From the NCBI GenBank assembly GCA_017434755.1, contig JAFRER010000010.1, positions 233,218-297,217 of the forward strand: a DNA stretch of 64,000 nucleotides. Direction: 5' to 3'. The position numbers and the translations under genes are program-made. Below the pieces are notes generated by a model. It made no database searches. It was given only the letters and a program-made list of their open reading frames with translations, and was not told where the DNA came from. Numbering within the stretch: the stretch's first letter is position 1; every line of letters begins with the position of its first letter. The DNA is from Oscillospiraceae bacterium (GTDB lineage Bacteria > Bacillota > Clostridia > Oscillospirales > Oscillospiraceae). This document shows positions 45,341 to 53,275 of the stretch, piece after piece.

Positions 45341-45372
45341 AACGGGTGAGCCTCCGGGCTCACCCGTTTTTC
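45341..45372 (+). terminator. intra-operon hairpin between mglB and mglA
   Basis: AACGGGTGAGCC-TCCG-GGCTCACCCGTT, a 12-bp perfect stem followed by TTTTCT. It probably terminates part of the transcripts so that the binding protein is overproduced. Confidence 0.88.
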
Positions 45373-45412
45373 TGAATAGTTACCCTCAAACCTTAGAATG
45401 GAGGCTTGGCCT

Positions 45413-46924
45413 ATGTCTGAATTCGTGCTGGAAATGCGCGACGTTAGCAAATCCTTCCCCGGCGTCAAGGCTCTGGATCATGCGCAGCTCAAGCTGCGCC
45501 CCGGCACGGTCCACGCCTTGATGGGTGAAAACGGAGCAGGAAAATCAACATTGATGAAATGTATGTTCGGCATCTACTCAATGGATGAAGGCGAGATCTA
45601 CATCGATGGCGAGAAGACTTCAATCAACGATCCGCTTGAAGCTTGGGACAAGGGTATTTCCATGGTGCATCAGGAGCTGCAGCCCATCCCCGCAAGGACC
45701 ATCGGTGAGAACATATTCCTCGGCCGCTACCCGATGAAAAAAGCACTTGGCTTTATACCGGTAGTGGATCATGAAAAAATGTACGAGGAGACCGGAAAAC
45801 TCCTGAAACGCGTCCGTATGGACTTTGATCCGAAAGCTAAGCTCGGAACCCTGACTGTATCCCAGATGCAGTCGGTCGAAATCGCCAAGGCGGTTGCAGG
45901 CAACTGCCGTGTGCTGATACTCGACGAGCCGACCTCCTCTCTGACCCAGAACGAGGTTGAAGCTCTGTTCAGGATAATAGAGGACCTAAAAAAGGAGAAT
46001 GTGGCCATAGTCTACATTTCCCACAAGATGGACGAGATACTCCGCATAAGTGATGAGGTCACCATCATGCGTGACGGACAGTATATCGGAACCTGGGACT
46101 CTAAAGATCTTACTACTGACTTCATTATCACTAAAATGGTCGGCCGCGAGCTTTCCAATCTCTATCCCAAACGTGATAATGTTCCCGGTGACGTGGTCTT
46201 CGAAGTGGAGGACTTCACGTCCATAAACCCCCGCAGTTTCCGACATGCCAGCTTTAATGTTCGAAAGGGAGAGATACTTGGTGTCGCCGGACTTGTAGGC
46301 GCACAGCGAACAGAGTTGATGGAGGGGTTGTTCGGAATCCGCTCCCATGTTTCCGGCACAATCCGCTACCGGGGAAAGGAACTGAAGATCAACCGACCAA
46401 AAGATGCCATCGATCAAGGTATTGCTATGCTTACTGAGGATCGCCGCGGAAGTGGCATCATGGGGGTACTGTCCGTGGCGGATAATATTTCCATTGCGTC
46501 TCTGAACAAGTATGTAGACCACGGCTTTATACTCAATACAAAAAAAATAGCCGAGCTTGTTGAGGAAAACCGCCGAAAGATGAATATAAAGACGCCGTCC
46601 GGCAAGACGCTGATCCAGTCATTGTCCGGCGGCAATCAGCAGAAGGTGCTTATTGGCCGCTGGCTTGCCAATGACCCGGAAGTACTGATACTGGATGAGC
46701 CGACACGCGGTATCGACGTCGGCGCAAAATATGAGATCTACTGTATCATCGCGGACCTTGCAAAACAGGGCAAAAGCATTATCATGATCTCCTCCGAAAT
46801 GGGGGAATTGATTGGAATGTCCGATCGGATCATGGTCATGTGTGACGGCCGTGTTACCGGATTCATAGACGGCAAGGATGCCAATCAGGAAAACATAATG
46901 GCGTTTGCCACTCAGTTCGAATAA
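45413..46924 (+). CDS. mglA: galactose ABC importer ATP-binding protein
   Basis: A 503-residue double ATPase of the sugar-import (MglA/RbsA) type. The N-terminal half has Walker A GENGAGKST (about 40-48) and LDEPTSSL; the C-terminal half has the signature LSGGNQQKVLIGRW and LDEPTRGIDVGAK. The second Walker A is degenerate, as normal for this family. The start at 45413 (MSEFVLEM) is chosen because GGAGG lies nine bases upstream; an ATG 15 bases earlier overlaps that site. Confidence 0.95.
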   Translation: MSEFVLEMRDVSKSFPGVKALDHAQLKLRPGTVHALMGENGAGKSTLMKCMFGIYSMDEGEIYIDGEKTSINDPLEAWDKGISMVHQELQPIPARTIGENIFLGRYPMKKALGFIPVVDHEKMYEETGKLLKRVRMDFDPKAKLGTLTVSQMQSVEIAKAVAGNCRVLILDEPTSSLTQNEVEALFRIIEDLKKENVAIVYISHKMDEILRISDEVTIMRDGQYIGTWDSKDLTTDFIITKMVGRELSNLYPKRDNVPGDVVFEVEDFTSINPRSFRHASFNVRKGEILGVAGLVGAQRTELMEGLFGIRSHVSGTIRYRGKELKINRPKDAIDQGIAMLTEDRRGSGIMGVLSVADNISIASLNKYVDHGFILNTKKIAELVEENRRKMNIKTPSGKTLIQSLSGGNQQKVLIGRWLANDPEVLILDEPTRGIDVGAKYEIYCIIADLAKQGKSIIMISSEMGELIGMSDRIMVMCDGRVTGFIDGKDANQENIMAFATQFE

Positions 46925-46938
46925 TCGGAGGATGGGAT

Positions 46939-47946
46939 ATGAATAACAACGAAAACTTCGGCAAGAAGGTCTTGAAGTACGTCAAGGCAAACCCGATAGT
47001 TGTGATGCTTGTGATAGTTGCAATCATCGTCGGCATTACAAAAGACAACTTCTTCTCCTGGAAAAACTTCGGCAACCTGATGAGCAACACTGCCGTCCGC
47101 TTCCTTATAGCGCTGGGTGTTTCAGGATGTCTTATCACAAAAGGAACGGACCTGTCTGCCGGACGTCAGGTCGGCCTTGCTGCCTGTATTGCCGGAATCC
47201 TTATACAACGCGGTGATTACTCCGGGAGACTGACAAGCCTGCCAGAGTTAAACATGTTCATAGTTCTGCTGATAGTTATAGTTGTCGGCGCTGTGTTGGG
47301 ACTCCTCAACGGCACGATAATCACTCTGCTCAAAGTACCTCCGTTCATCACTACGTTGGGTACCCAGACAATAGTATACGGCCTGTGCCTGGTCGCAACT
47401 GACGCCCAGCCTATCGGAGGCTTCCAAAAAGCTTATACGGATCTGATCAACGGACGTATAGGAAATACCAACGGGTTTCATCTTCCGTATCTGCTGTTTG
47501 TGGCAGTTATTGCGGGTTTTATTTTCTGGTTCTTGTATAACAAGATGCGCCATGGTAAATATATGTATGCCATTGGGGGCAATGAGATTGCAGCTGAAGT
47601 CTCAGGTGTAAACACGACCAAAACGCTCATGCTTATATATACCAGAGCCGGCATTATGTATGCGATTGCAGGTTGGCTGCTTGCAGGCAAATCCGGAGGT
47701 GCTTCTACATCTATGGGCCTTGGCTATGAGCTTGAAGCTATCGCAGCCTGTACTATAGGAGGTGTGTCTACCACTGGCGGTATAGGTACAGTTGGCGGAG
47801 TGCTGGTAGGTGTTTTGGTGTTTGAACTATTGAAGATTGTGCTCCAGTTCCTGGGAGTAAACCCCTACTACAACTATATTGTTCAAGGTGTTGTAATTGT
47901 TGTTGCAGTTGCTCTTGACGTAAGGAAATACCTTGCAAAGAAATGA
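46939..47946 (+). CDS. mglC: galactose ABC importer permease
   Basis: A 335-residue membrane protein of the MglC/RbsC permease family with about eight to ten helices. It contains GTDLSAGRQVGLAACIAGI (about 72-90), the LLNGTIITLLKVPPFITTLGT block and the C-terminal IGGVSTTGGIGTVGGVLVG signature. It lies 14 bases after mglA with GGAGG before the start, and is the last gene of the operon. Confidence 0.95.
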   Translation: MNNNENFGKKVLKYVKANPIVVMLVIVAIIVGITKDNFFSWKNFGNLMSNTAVRFLIALGVSGCLITKGTDLSAGRQVGLAACIAGILIQRGDYSGRLTSLPELNMFIVLLIVIVVGAVLGLLNGTIITLLKVPPFITTLGTQTIVYGLCLVATDAQPIGGFQKAYTDLINGRIGNTNGFHLPYLLFVAVIAGFIFWFLYNKMRHGKYMYAIGGNEIAAEVSGVNTTKTLMLIYTRAGIMYAIAGWLLAGKSGGASTSMGLGYELEAIAACTIGGVSTTGGIGTVGGVLVGVLVFELLKIVLQFLGVNPYYNYIVQGVVIVVAVALDVRKYLAKK

Positions 47947-47969
47947 TTAGAGAAAGTAATTAAGTGAAA

Positions 47970-48015
47970 TAAAACACAGCAGCCCTGCCATTATTTGGCA
48001 GGGCTGCTGTGTTTT
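47970..48015. terminator. bidirectional terminator between mglC and the methyltransferase gene
   Basis: AAAACACAGCAGCCCTGCCA pairs with its complement around a 5-base loop; one of the longest perfect stems in the window, shared by the two convergent genes. Confidence 0.95.
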
Positions 48016-48727
48016 ATCTGTGATATATCTTTTTATACTCTTCTGATTCTGTACCGTCGGGATTACGAAGAAACAGCACCGGTTCTATCTTAAGGCCGGG
48101 CTTCCCGCCGCGTCTTGCTTCGATCAGAACGAGAGACGGGGGTCTTGAGGCATCGGGGCAGACGAGCCTGAGCCTCTTGGGTTCGAGCCCCTTTCCGCTC
48201 ATCATCCGCATCGCCTCTGCCAGGCGCTCCGGTTTGTGCACGAGAAATAAGCTTCCGCCTGTCCTGCAGAGGAACGCAGCTGCATCACATATATCCGCAA
48301 GACTGCAAATGAGCTCGGTCCTCGCCGCGGCTTTGTCCTCATGCGGGGAGATCTGCCCCGAATCGGCAGGATAATAGGGCGGATTCGCAACGGCAAAATC
48401 ATAACTGCCGCTTTTGAACATCGTCCTGTGTTCCCGGATGTCCCCGCACAGGATCTCCGCTCTTCCGGAAAGCCTGTTCACGGCCATGTTTTCTGCGGCG
48501 AGAGATGCCGCACCGTCAAGGATCTCGAGACCGGTCATGCGGATCCGTTCGTGTTTTGCAAGCAGGAGAAGCATGATCGCCCCGGAGGCGCAGCCGAGAT
48601 CGATCCCTTTTGCGGAGCCGGAGACATTTACGAAATCCGAGAGCAGCACACAGTCAGTATTCAGCTTGAAATGCTCCGCCTGAGCAAAAAGAGGGCCATC
48701 GTCCCACAGTCTGTTGAATTCCGCCAT
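48014..48727 (-). CDS. trmN6: tRNA1(Val) A37 N6-methyltransferase-like (TrmN6/YfiC)
   Basis: A 237-residue SAM-dependent enzyme with LGCASGAIMLLLLAK (motif I, about 44-58), the N6-adenine motif NPPYY (about 113-117) preceded by FAVA, and the C-terminal strands of the YfiC family (GGKPGLKIEPVLFL). It begins with RLWDDGPLFAQAEHFKLNTDCVLLSDF, typical of the Bacillota branch. It probably methylates A37 in a tRNA, though relatives with other RNA or protein substrates exist. Confidence 0.88.
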   Translation of the reverse strand: MAEFNRLWDDGPLFAQAEHFKLNTDCVLLSDFVNVSGSAKGIDLGCASGAIMLLLLAKHERIRMTGLEILDGAASLAAENMAVNRLSGRAEILCGDIREHRTMFKSGSYDFAVANPPYYPADSGQISPHEDKAAARTELICSLADICDAAAFLCRTGGSLFLVHKPERLAEAMRMMSGKGLEPKRLRLVCPDASRPPSLVLIEARRGGKPGLKIEPVLFLRNPDGTESEEYKKIYHR

Positions 48728-48748
48728 TGAATCCTCCGATCGATCGTG

Positions 48749-48790
48749 AAAAAAGTAAATAAGGGGCGAGAACCTCGCCCCTTATTTACT
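48749..48790 (-). terminator. ferredoxin gene terminator
   Basis: AGTAAATAAGGGGCGAG pairs perfectly (17 bp) with its complement around AAC; on the minus strand it is followed by T6. Confidence 0.92.
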
Positions 48791-48802
48791 GACAGGTGAT
48801 TA

Positions 48803-48973
48803 TTACTCCTCTACGATAGCCTCGGCAGGGCACTGTGCAGCGCAGGAACCGCACTGCAGGCACTTGTCCTGATCGATCTCGTAATGGAGCTCGCCCATAT
48901 CGATAGCTTCGGCAGGGCACTGTGCTGCGCAGGAACCGCAGGACAGGCATTCATCCGTGATAACAAAAGCCAT
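48803..48973 (-). CDS. 2[4Fe-4S] ferredoxin
   Basis: A 56-residue clostridial-type ferredoxin. Two complete cluster motifs C-x2-C-x2-C-x3-CP are present: CLSCGSCAAQCPAEA near the N-terminus and CLQCGSCAAQCPAEA near the C-terminus. They are almost identical, reflecting the old gene duplication of the family. It is a low-potential electron carrier for anaerobic metabolism. AGGAGG lies eight bases before the ATG, and it is monocistronic with its own promoter and terminator. Confidence 0.96.
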   Translation of the reverse strand: MAFVITDECLSCGSCAAQCPAEAIDMGELHYEIDQDKCLQCGSCAAQCPAEAIVEE

Positions 48974-49014
48974 TCTAAAATCCTCCTGTGTAGTTTTTTC
49001 TCATTGGCAAACTC

Positions 49015-49042
49015 ATTGTAACATATATTTTATGAAAATCAA
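49015..49042 (-). promoter_or_regulatory. ferredoxin gene promoter
   Basis: Minus-strand TTGATT (49042-49037), 16 bases, TACAAT (49020-49015). Confidence 0.65.
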
Positions 49043-49123
49043 CTGGTAAAGAAAAAAATGTAAAAGCGCAGAAAGCGAGCAATTCCGTATATCTGCAGGG
49101 GTATCCCGCGGATGCTTCCGATG

Positions 49124-51142
49124 TCATTCCAGATAGTGGACCGTGCAGTTGGGAAGCGCGTTGCACAGTTCAAGGATCTGGTTTTCGCTGAGCTTCGTAC
49201 CGACGATATGGAGTTCCTTCAGCGTTGTGAGGTTCTTCAGCGGGTTTATCGAAGCGATGTCGTTATAGGACAGATTCAGTTCCTCAATCCCGGTAAGATA
49301 GCCTATGGCGTTGATGTCGTTGATGGTGTTGCGGCTCAGGTCGAGTTTCCGGATGCTGCCGGCATTGGGGACCATCTCGAGAACGTAAAGGTTGGAGATC
49401 CTGTTGTTGCTGAGATCGACTTTTTCGGGATCGTTGAAGCCTTTGATCCAAGTGATATCCGTGAGGCCGAGCCCCGAAAGATTGATATCCGTATCGGTGC
49501 TGAGGAAACGGTTTCCGGCGATATCGATGATATAGGCAAGTTCGTCGTGTATGATACTGCAGTTTTTGAGATGCCCGTCGAGGGCGTCGACCGCGTTGCC
49601 GGTGAGATCGGGATTGTTGTTCAGGATTATCAGCCTGAGACTATAGGAGGAATTGAGCTGCGCGAGCAGTTCATCGGTCGCTCCCGTGCCGGAAATATCA
49701 AGTGTTTCCAGATAGTTCAGTTTTTCGATCCCGCTGAGAGATGTGAGCGGATTGTCGGCAAGATACAGTTCGGTGAGATCCGTGAGGCCGGACAGGGCCG
49801 TGATACCGGAAATCCTGTTCCCTTCCAGATAGAGAAAACGCAGGGAAGTCAGCCCCATGAGCGGGTAGATGTTGCTTATGCTGTTGTCCGAAAGAACAAG
49901 GGTCTCGAGATCCGGAATATCCAGAAGCGGGGAGAGATCGGATATATTGTTTCCGCTCAGGTTAAGGAATCGCAGAGAGGTGCATTCCGAGAGAGCCGAG
50001 ATGTCGCTTATGCCCATGTTCGAAAGATCCAGCTGTTCGGAATCTACGCGGAAGGTCTTTCCCCCGAGACTGATCTCCTCAGAAGCCGATGCGGCAGTCT
50101 CAGTATGCAGCGCGCAGTCGGGAAGAGCTAGAGAAAGGGATTCCCGCTGGTTTGCATCGATATTGATGCCTTTGATCGAAAGCATGGAAAGCTCGGAGAG
50201 GGAGAGCAGGGGAGAGAAATCACTGACCGGGTTGCCGTCAAGATAGAGGACGCGTAGAGAGGAAAGAGAGGAGAGGGCGGAGATATCGGAGATCCTGTTG
50301 CCGCTGAGGTTCAGGGAGGTCAGTCCTCCGAGAACGGAAAGCGGAGAAATATCCGTGACGGCATTGTTCGCTATGGAAAGATTGGTGAGAGAATACAGCC
50401 CGGTTATCGCTTCTACATCTGTATCCGTGAGACCGGTACCGTCAAGAGCGAGGGCGGTGGTGGTAACAGGGTAGGATCTGCCGGCTATGGTCACGCTTTC
50501 CGGCGCTTCGCTTGCAAGCCGCTCAGCCTCGATGCTCTGGATCCTGGCGGAAACGGCGGCATCCCGCGTATCCATGGTCCTGAGCACTTCGAGCGCCTTT
50601 GTGTAGTTTCCATCAGCGTAATAGCAGTCGGCCATCCGGCTTTTAACTTCCTCGGTGTCATCTACCTTGGCCGCTTTCCGGTAATAGGTCAGAGCGTTGC
50701 TGTAATCCCCGGAGCTGTAATACTCCTCCGCAAGACCGAAATAGTTTGCATATTCCCTGGAGTCGGCGGAGGTCCTGATCAAAACGGCGGCGACCACGAG
50801 AAGAAGCACCATTGCGGCTATAGCGGCAACGATAAGGGAGGAACGGATCGGTTTGTATATGCGACGGTCTGCCGTGTTTTCGCTTCCGCGCTTATCCCCT
50901 GAAAGGAAAGTGCTTACTTTTGCGGCAGCCAGCCAGACGGCTCTTTTGACCGTAGAGACAGCGTCCGCCAGGCGGAATCCCTTGGAAGAGGAATGTTTGC
51001 CTCTGACGGAATAGTACTTGCCGTTGTAGCTCTTTTTCGGCTTTTCCTGCGGAGCGGCGGAGCTGACGTGCGCATGATCCGATCCCTGACCGTCTTCACT
51101 GATGCCGTTAACAGGCTTATCCAATTGCTGCTCGTCGCTCAT
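49124..51142 (-). CDS. membrane-anchored TPR and leucine-rich-repeat protein
   Basis: A 672-residue protein. The N-terminal 105 residues are basic and polar (cytoplasmic), followed by one transmembrane helix (about 105-127; LIVAAIAAMVLLLVVAAVLI). A short TPR-like pair (about 135-195) precedes at least twelve internalin-style leucine-rich repeats (about 225-665) with the core L-x-x-L-x-L-x-x-N-x-I-x-D-I. The repeats fall in two blocks around a break near residue 340 and lack a C-terminal anchor. The LRR face is predicted outside. The basic-TM-TPR layout resembles the TIR-TPR protein in this window. Probable surface interaction protein; ligand unknown. Confidence 0.87.
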   Translation of the reverse strand: MSDEQQLDKPVNGISEDGQGSDHAHVSSAAPQEKPKKSYNGKYYSVRGKHSSSKGFRLADAVSTVKRAVWLAAAKVSTFLSGDKRGSENTADRRIYKPIRSSLIVAAIAAMVLLLVVAAVLIRTSADSREYANYFGLAEEYYSSGDYSNALTYYRKAAKVDDTEEVKSRMADCYYADGNYTKALEVLRTMDTRDAAVSARIQSIEAERLASEAPESVTIAGRSYPVTTTALALDGTGLTDTDVEAITGLYSLTNLSIANNAVTDISPLSVLGGLTSLNLSGNRISDISALSSLSSLRVLYLDGNPVSDFSPLLSLSELSMLSIKGINIDANQRESLSLALPDCALHTETAASASEEISLGGKTFRVDSEQLDLSNMGISDISALSECTSLRFLNLSGNNISDLSPLLDIPDLETLVLSDNSISNIYPLMGLTSLRFLYLEGNRISGITALSGLTDLTELYLADNPLTSLSGIEKLNYLETLDISGTGATDELLAQLNSSYSLRLIILNNNPDLTGNAVDALDGHLKNCSIIHDELAYIIDIAGNRFLSTDTDINLSGLGLTDITWIKGFNDPEKVDLSNNRISNLYVLEMVPNAGSIRKLDLSRNTINDINAIGYLTGIEELNLSYNDIASINPLKNLTTLKELHIVGTKLSENQILELCNALPNCTVHYLE

Positions 51143-51193
51143 CCGCTCACCTCCTGACCCTAAAAGCGCTCAAAACAGGATGTCAACTTTTAA

Positions 51194-51222
51194 ATTATAT
51201 ATCAAACTGTCCTGTAAGGCAA
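51194..51222 (-). promoter_or_regulatory. promoter of the LRR protein gene
   Basis: Minus-strand TTGCCT (51222-51217), 17 bases, TATAAT (51199-51194). The leader of about 50 bases ends in AGGAGG. Confidence 0.8.
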
Positions 51223-51246
51223 GATTTTGAGCACCTGTATGCCTTC

Positions 51247-51552
51247 TCAGATCTCAAAATCTATCGCTGCCCTTCCTGAGCTTACCGCGTGGCAATGTGT
51301 GCCGAATGCTTTGTGCGCCGGATGCTGCTTGTACTCTGCCAGCGCATCCAGATCATCGAGGTCGCAGATAAGGATTATGTCGTAATTGTCGGCTTTCTGC
51401 CCCTCACAGCCGGTCCCGCAGCGGAAAGCCTTCAGCACGGAGATGCTTTTGCCCATCTCTGCCGCGAGCCCCCGTGCGATCTCCAGATTCTCGGCTTTTG
51501 TTCTGCCCTGTGCTTCCGGCAGGAATTTATATGTAACGATATGTCTGAGCAT
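51247..51552 (-). CDS. Dabb-family (stress-responsive alpha/beta barrel) protein
   Basis: A 101-residue ferredoxin-like dimeric alpha/beta-barrel domain: MLRHIVTYKF at the start, a helix with EMGKSISVLKAFRCG, then DIILICDLDDLDALAEYKQHPAHKAF, which is the diagnostic Dabb phrase. Bacterial members are small proteins of unknown reaction. GGAGG lies six bases before the ATG. It follows the rubredoxin gene in the same direction, separated by a hairpin. Confidence 0.9.
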   Translation of the reverse strand: MLRHIVTYKFLPEAQGRTKAENLEIARGLAAEMGKSISVLKAFRCGTGCEGQKADNYDIILICDLDDLDALAEYKQHPAHKAFGTHCHAVSSGRAAIDFEI

Positions 51553-51601
51553 GTTACCCTCCGTTCATGCCGTCGGTCTCATTTACTTTCGGCGGATATC
51601 A

Positions 51602-51640
51602 GAAAGCGGAAGCCGAAGCTCCCGCTTTCATTTGTTTTTT
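51602..51640 (+). terminator. hairpin with T-run on the plus strand, between rubredoxin and Dabb genes
   Basis: GAAAGCGGAAGC pairs with GCTCCCGCTTTC (one mismatch) around CGAA. The T-run follows on the plus strand although both flanking genes read leftward. On the minus strand the hairpin lacks a T-run and may only reduce read-through. Confidence 0.5.
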
Positions 51641-51644
51641 GTAT

Positions 51645-51779
51645 TTACTTTTCGGGGCTGAAGTCTTCCTTGCCCACTCCGCAGAGCTCGCAGGCAAAAT
51701 CATCGGGAAGATCTTCCCACTTCACGCCGGTCTCTTCCTCATCATAGACCCAGCCGCATACATTGCAGACGTATTTCAT
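51645..51779 (-). CDS. rubredoxin
   Basis: A 44-residue one-iron electron carrier. The two Fe-binding knuckles are CNVCGWVYDEE (about 5-15) and CELCGVGKEDF (about 30-40), with the conserved WEDLPDDFAC core between. It is shorter than usual (about 52 residues) but complete. It lies 17 bases downstream of the reverse rubrerythrin gene and probably passes electrons to it in peroxide reduction. Confidence 0.95.
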   Translation of the reverse strand: MKYVCNVCGWVYDEEETGVKWEDLPDDFACELCGVGKEDFSPEK

Positions 51780-51796
51780 AGTCAGTTCTCCCTTGA

Positions 51797-52363
51797 TTAC
51801 TTGAAGTATCTCTCGAGCAGGCCCTTGAACGCCTTGCCGTGGCGGGCTTCGTCGCGCGCCATTTCATGGACGGTGTCGTGGATCGCATCGAGGTTGTATT
51901 TCTTGGCGAGCTTGGCAAGATCGGTCTTGCCGGCGGTGGCTCCGTTCTCGGCGTCTACGCGCATCTCAAGGTTTTTCTTGGTGCTGTCGGTGACGACCTC
52001 GCCGAGGAGCTCGGCGAACTTGGCGGCGTGCTCAGCCTCTTCAAGGCCGGCCTTCTCCCAGTACAGGCCGATCTCGGGATAACCCTCGCGGAAAGCGACT
52101 CTCGCCATGGCAAGATACATGCCCACTTCGCTGCATTCGCCCTCAAAGTTCGATCTGAGACCGGCAATGATCTCTTCCTTGACATCTTCGGGAACATCCG
52201 CGCCGAAGACCTTGCCTACGCCGACGACATGCTCCGCAGCCCAGGTCAGTTCCGCAGCCTGCAGGGTGAATCTTTCACCGGGAACTTTGCAGACAGGGCA
52301 TTTCTCAGGGGGTGTGTCTCCCTCGTGGACATAGCCGCATACCGGGCATACCCATTTTTTCAT
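51797..52363 (-). CDS. reverse rubrerythrin (NADH-peroxidase-type)
   Basis: A 188-residue protein with an N-terminal rubredoxin domain ([10 protein letters not shown] and CPVCKVPGE) followed by a ferritin-like di-iron domain (about 38-188) with [26 protein letters not shown]-like and [13 protein letters not shown] helices supplying the Glu and His ligands. The reversed domain order compared with classical rubrerythrin defines the clostridial revRbr family, which reduces hydrogen peroxide and helps survival in oxygen. It is first in a two-gene unit with rubredoxin. A PerR-like box lies just upstream. Confidence 0.94.
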   Translation of the reverse strand: MKKWVCPVCGYVHEGDTPPEKCPVCKVPGERFTLQAAELTWAAEHVVGVGKVFGADVPEDVKEEIIAGLRSNFEGECSEVGMYLAMARVAFREGYPEIGLYWEKAGLEEAEHAAKFAELLGEVVTDSTKKNLEMRVDAENGATAGKTDLAKLAKKYNLDAIHDTVHEMARDEARHGKAFKGLLERYFK

Positions 52364-52379
52364 AAATGATACCTCCGTT

Positions 52380-52394
52380 AAATAATAATTGTAG
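52380..52394. promoter_or_regulatory. PerR-box-like sequence
   Basis: On the minus strand CTACAATTATTATTT matches the PerR consensus TTATAATNATTATAA at 10 of 14 fixed positions. It lies in the leader between the promoter and the rubrerythrin start, where a repressor could block elongation. Confidence 0.4.
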
Positions 52395-52445
52395 TTATTT
52401 ATTCCGCTCTCTTCCGGGCGGTTTTATACTATGGGTAACATATTG

Positions 52446-52474
52446 ATTCTATCATAGGAAGCACTATCTGTAAA
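52446..52474 (-). promoter_or_regulatory. promoter of the rubrerythrin-rubredoxin unit
   Basis: Minus-strand TTTACA (52474-52469), 17 bases, TAGAAT (52451-52446). Confidence 0.7.
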
Positions 52475-52533
52475 TACGGGATCCCATGGCACTTTTGCTC
52501 AAAAAAGCAGTGTGATTATTAGCTGTTCTGCCC

Positions 52534-53118
52534 TCAGATCGTGCCGAGCTCATCGAGGTCAAGCTCGAAAGCGGGAATGAAATGCTCGATGAAGTATCGG
52601 ACCTCGGGCAGCGGGCTCTCATCAAGAATGGCTTTTGTGCTCTTTTCGGCGGAGAGGAATTCGTTGTTGCCGGCTTTCCTCTCCTCAATGCACTTTATGT
52701 ATGCCGAGAGCTTGTCCGCGGCCTTGACGATATCGTGGAGCCGTTCCTCGGTCTCGCCGCCGATCAGCGGCTCATAGGCGGGACGCAGCTCGTCCGGCAG
52801 AGTGGAGAGCAGCTTCTCACAGGCGATCTTCTCCACCTGCTTGTACGCGCCCATGATCGCGCGGCTGTGGTATTTGATGGGAGTAGGCAGATCACCGGTC
52901 AGGATCTCGGAACTGTCGTGAAAAAGAGCGACCGCGGCGCACTCGTTCGGGTCACAGTCGACACCGAACACATCTCTGCGTATCGTCCCCAGAGCGTGCG
53001 CGATCACCGCGACCATATGGCTGTGTTCCTGGATGTTTTCCGGAAGGGAATTCCTCATCAGGCTCCATCTTCCTATGTAACGCATGCGCGAGATATAGGC
53101 AAAGAAGTTTTCGCTCAT
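52534..53118 (-). CDS. HD-domain 5'-deoxynucleotidase YfbR-like
   Basis: A 194-residue HD hydrolase. The ligand set is visible as EHSHMVAVIAH (about 31-41), LFHDSSEILTGDLPTPIKY (about 66-84) and VKAADKLSAYIKC (about 131-143), which together form the YfbR/YfdR-type active site. Such enzymes remove the 5' phosphate from deoxynucleoside monophosphates. The start codon follows GGAGG by six bases. Monocistronic, divergent from typA. Confidence 0.9.
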   Translation of the reverse strand: MSENFFAYISRMRYIGRWSLMRNSLPENIQEHSHMVAVIAHALGTIRRDVFGVDCDPNECAAVALFHDSSEILTGDLPTPIKYHSRAIMGAYKQVEKIACEKLLSTLPDELRPAYEPLIGGETEERLHDIVKAADKLSAYIKCIEERKAGNNEFLSAEKSTKAILDESPLPEVRYFIEHFIPAFELDLDELGTI

Positions 53119-53148
53119 ATGCCGCCTCCGACTGTTTGATGCACCGGT

Positions 53149-53177
53149 ATTTTATCATGCCGCGGGGATTATTTCAA
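53149..53177 (-). promoter_or_regulatory. yfbR-like gene promoter
   Basis: Minus-strand TTGAAA (53177-53172), 17 bases, TAAAAT (53154-53149). Confidence 0.8.
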
Positions 53178-53203
53178 TAAAAGCCCGTGCATGCCGAAAA
53201 ACC

Positions 53204-53232
53204 TTGCTTTTTGGATAGGCGGGTGATAAAAT
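53204..53232 (+). promoter_or_regulatory. typA promoter
   Basis: TTGCTT (53204-53209), 17 bases, TAAAAT (53227-53232), about 45 bases before the typA start. Confidence 0.7.
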
Positions 53233-53275
53233 CACTTTTCGTGTGAAAAATGAGAAAGAATCGGAGAAAAGCTTG

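Noticed and set aside
51602-51640. Terminator for an unseen plus-strand gene near the rubredoxin
   Set aside because: No plus-strand gene with a ribosome binding site or recognisable product ends there; the overlapping plus frames are shadows of Dabb and rubredoxin.
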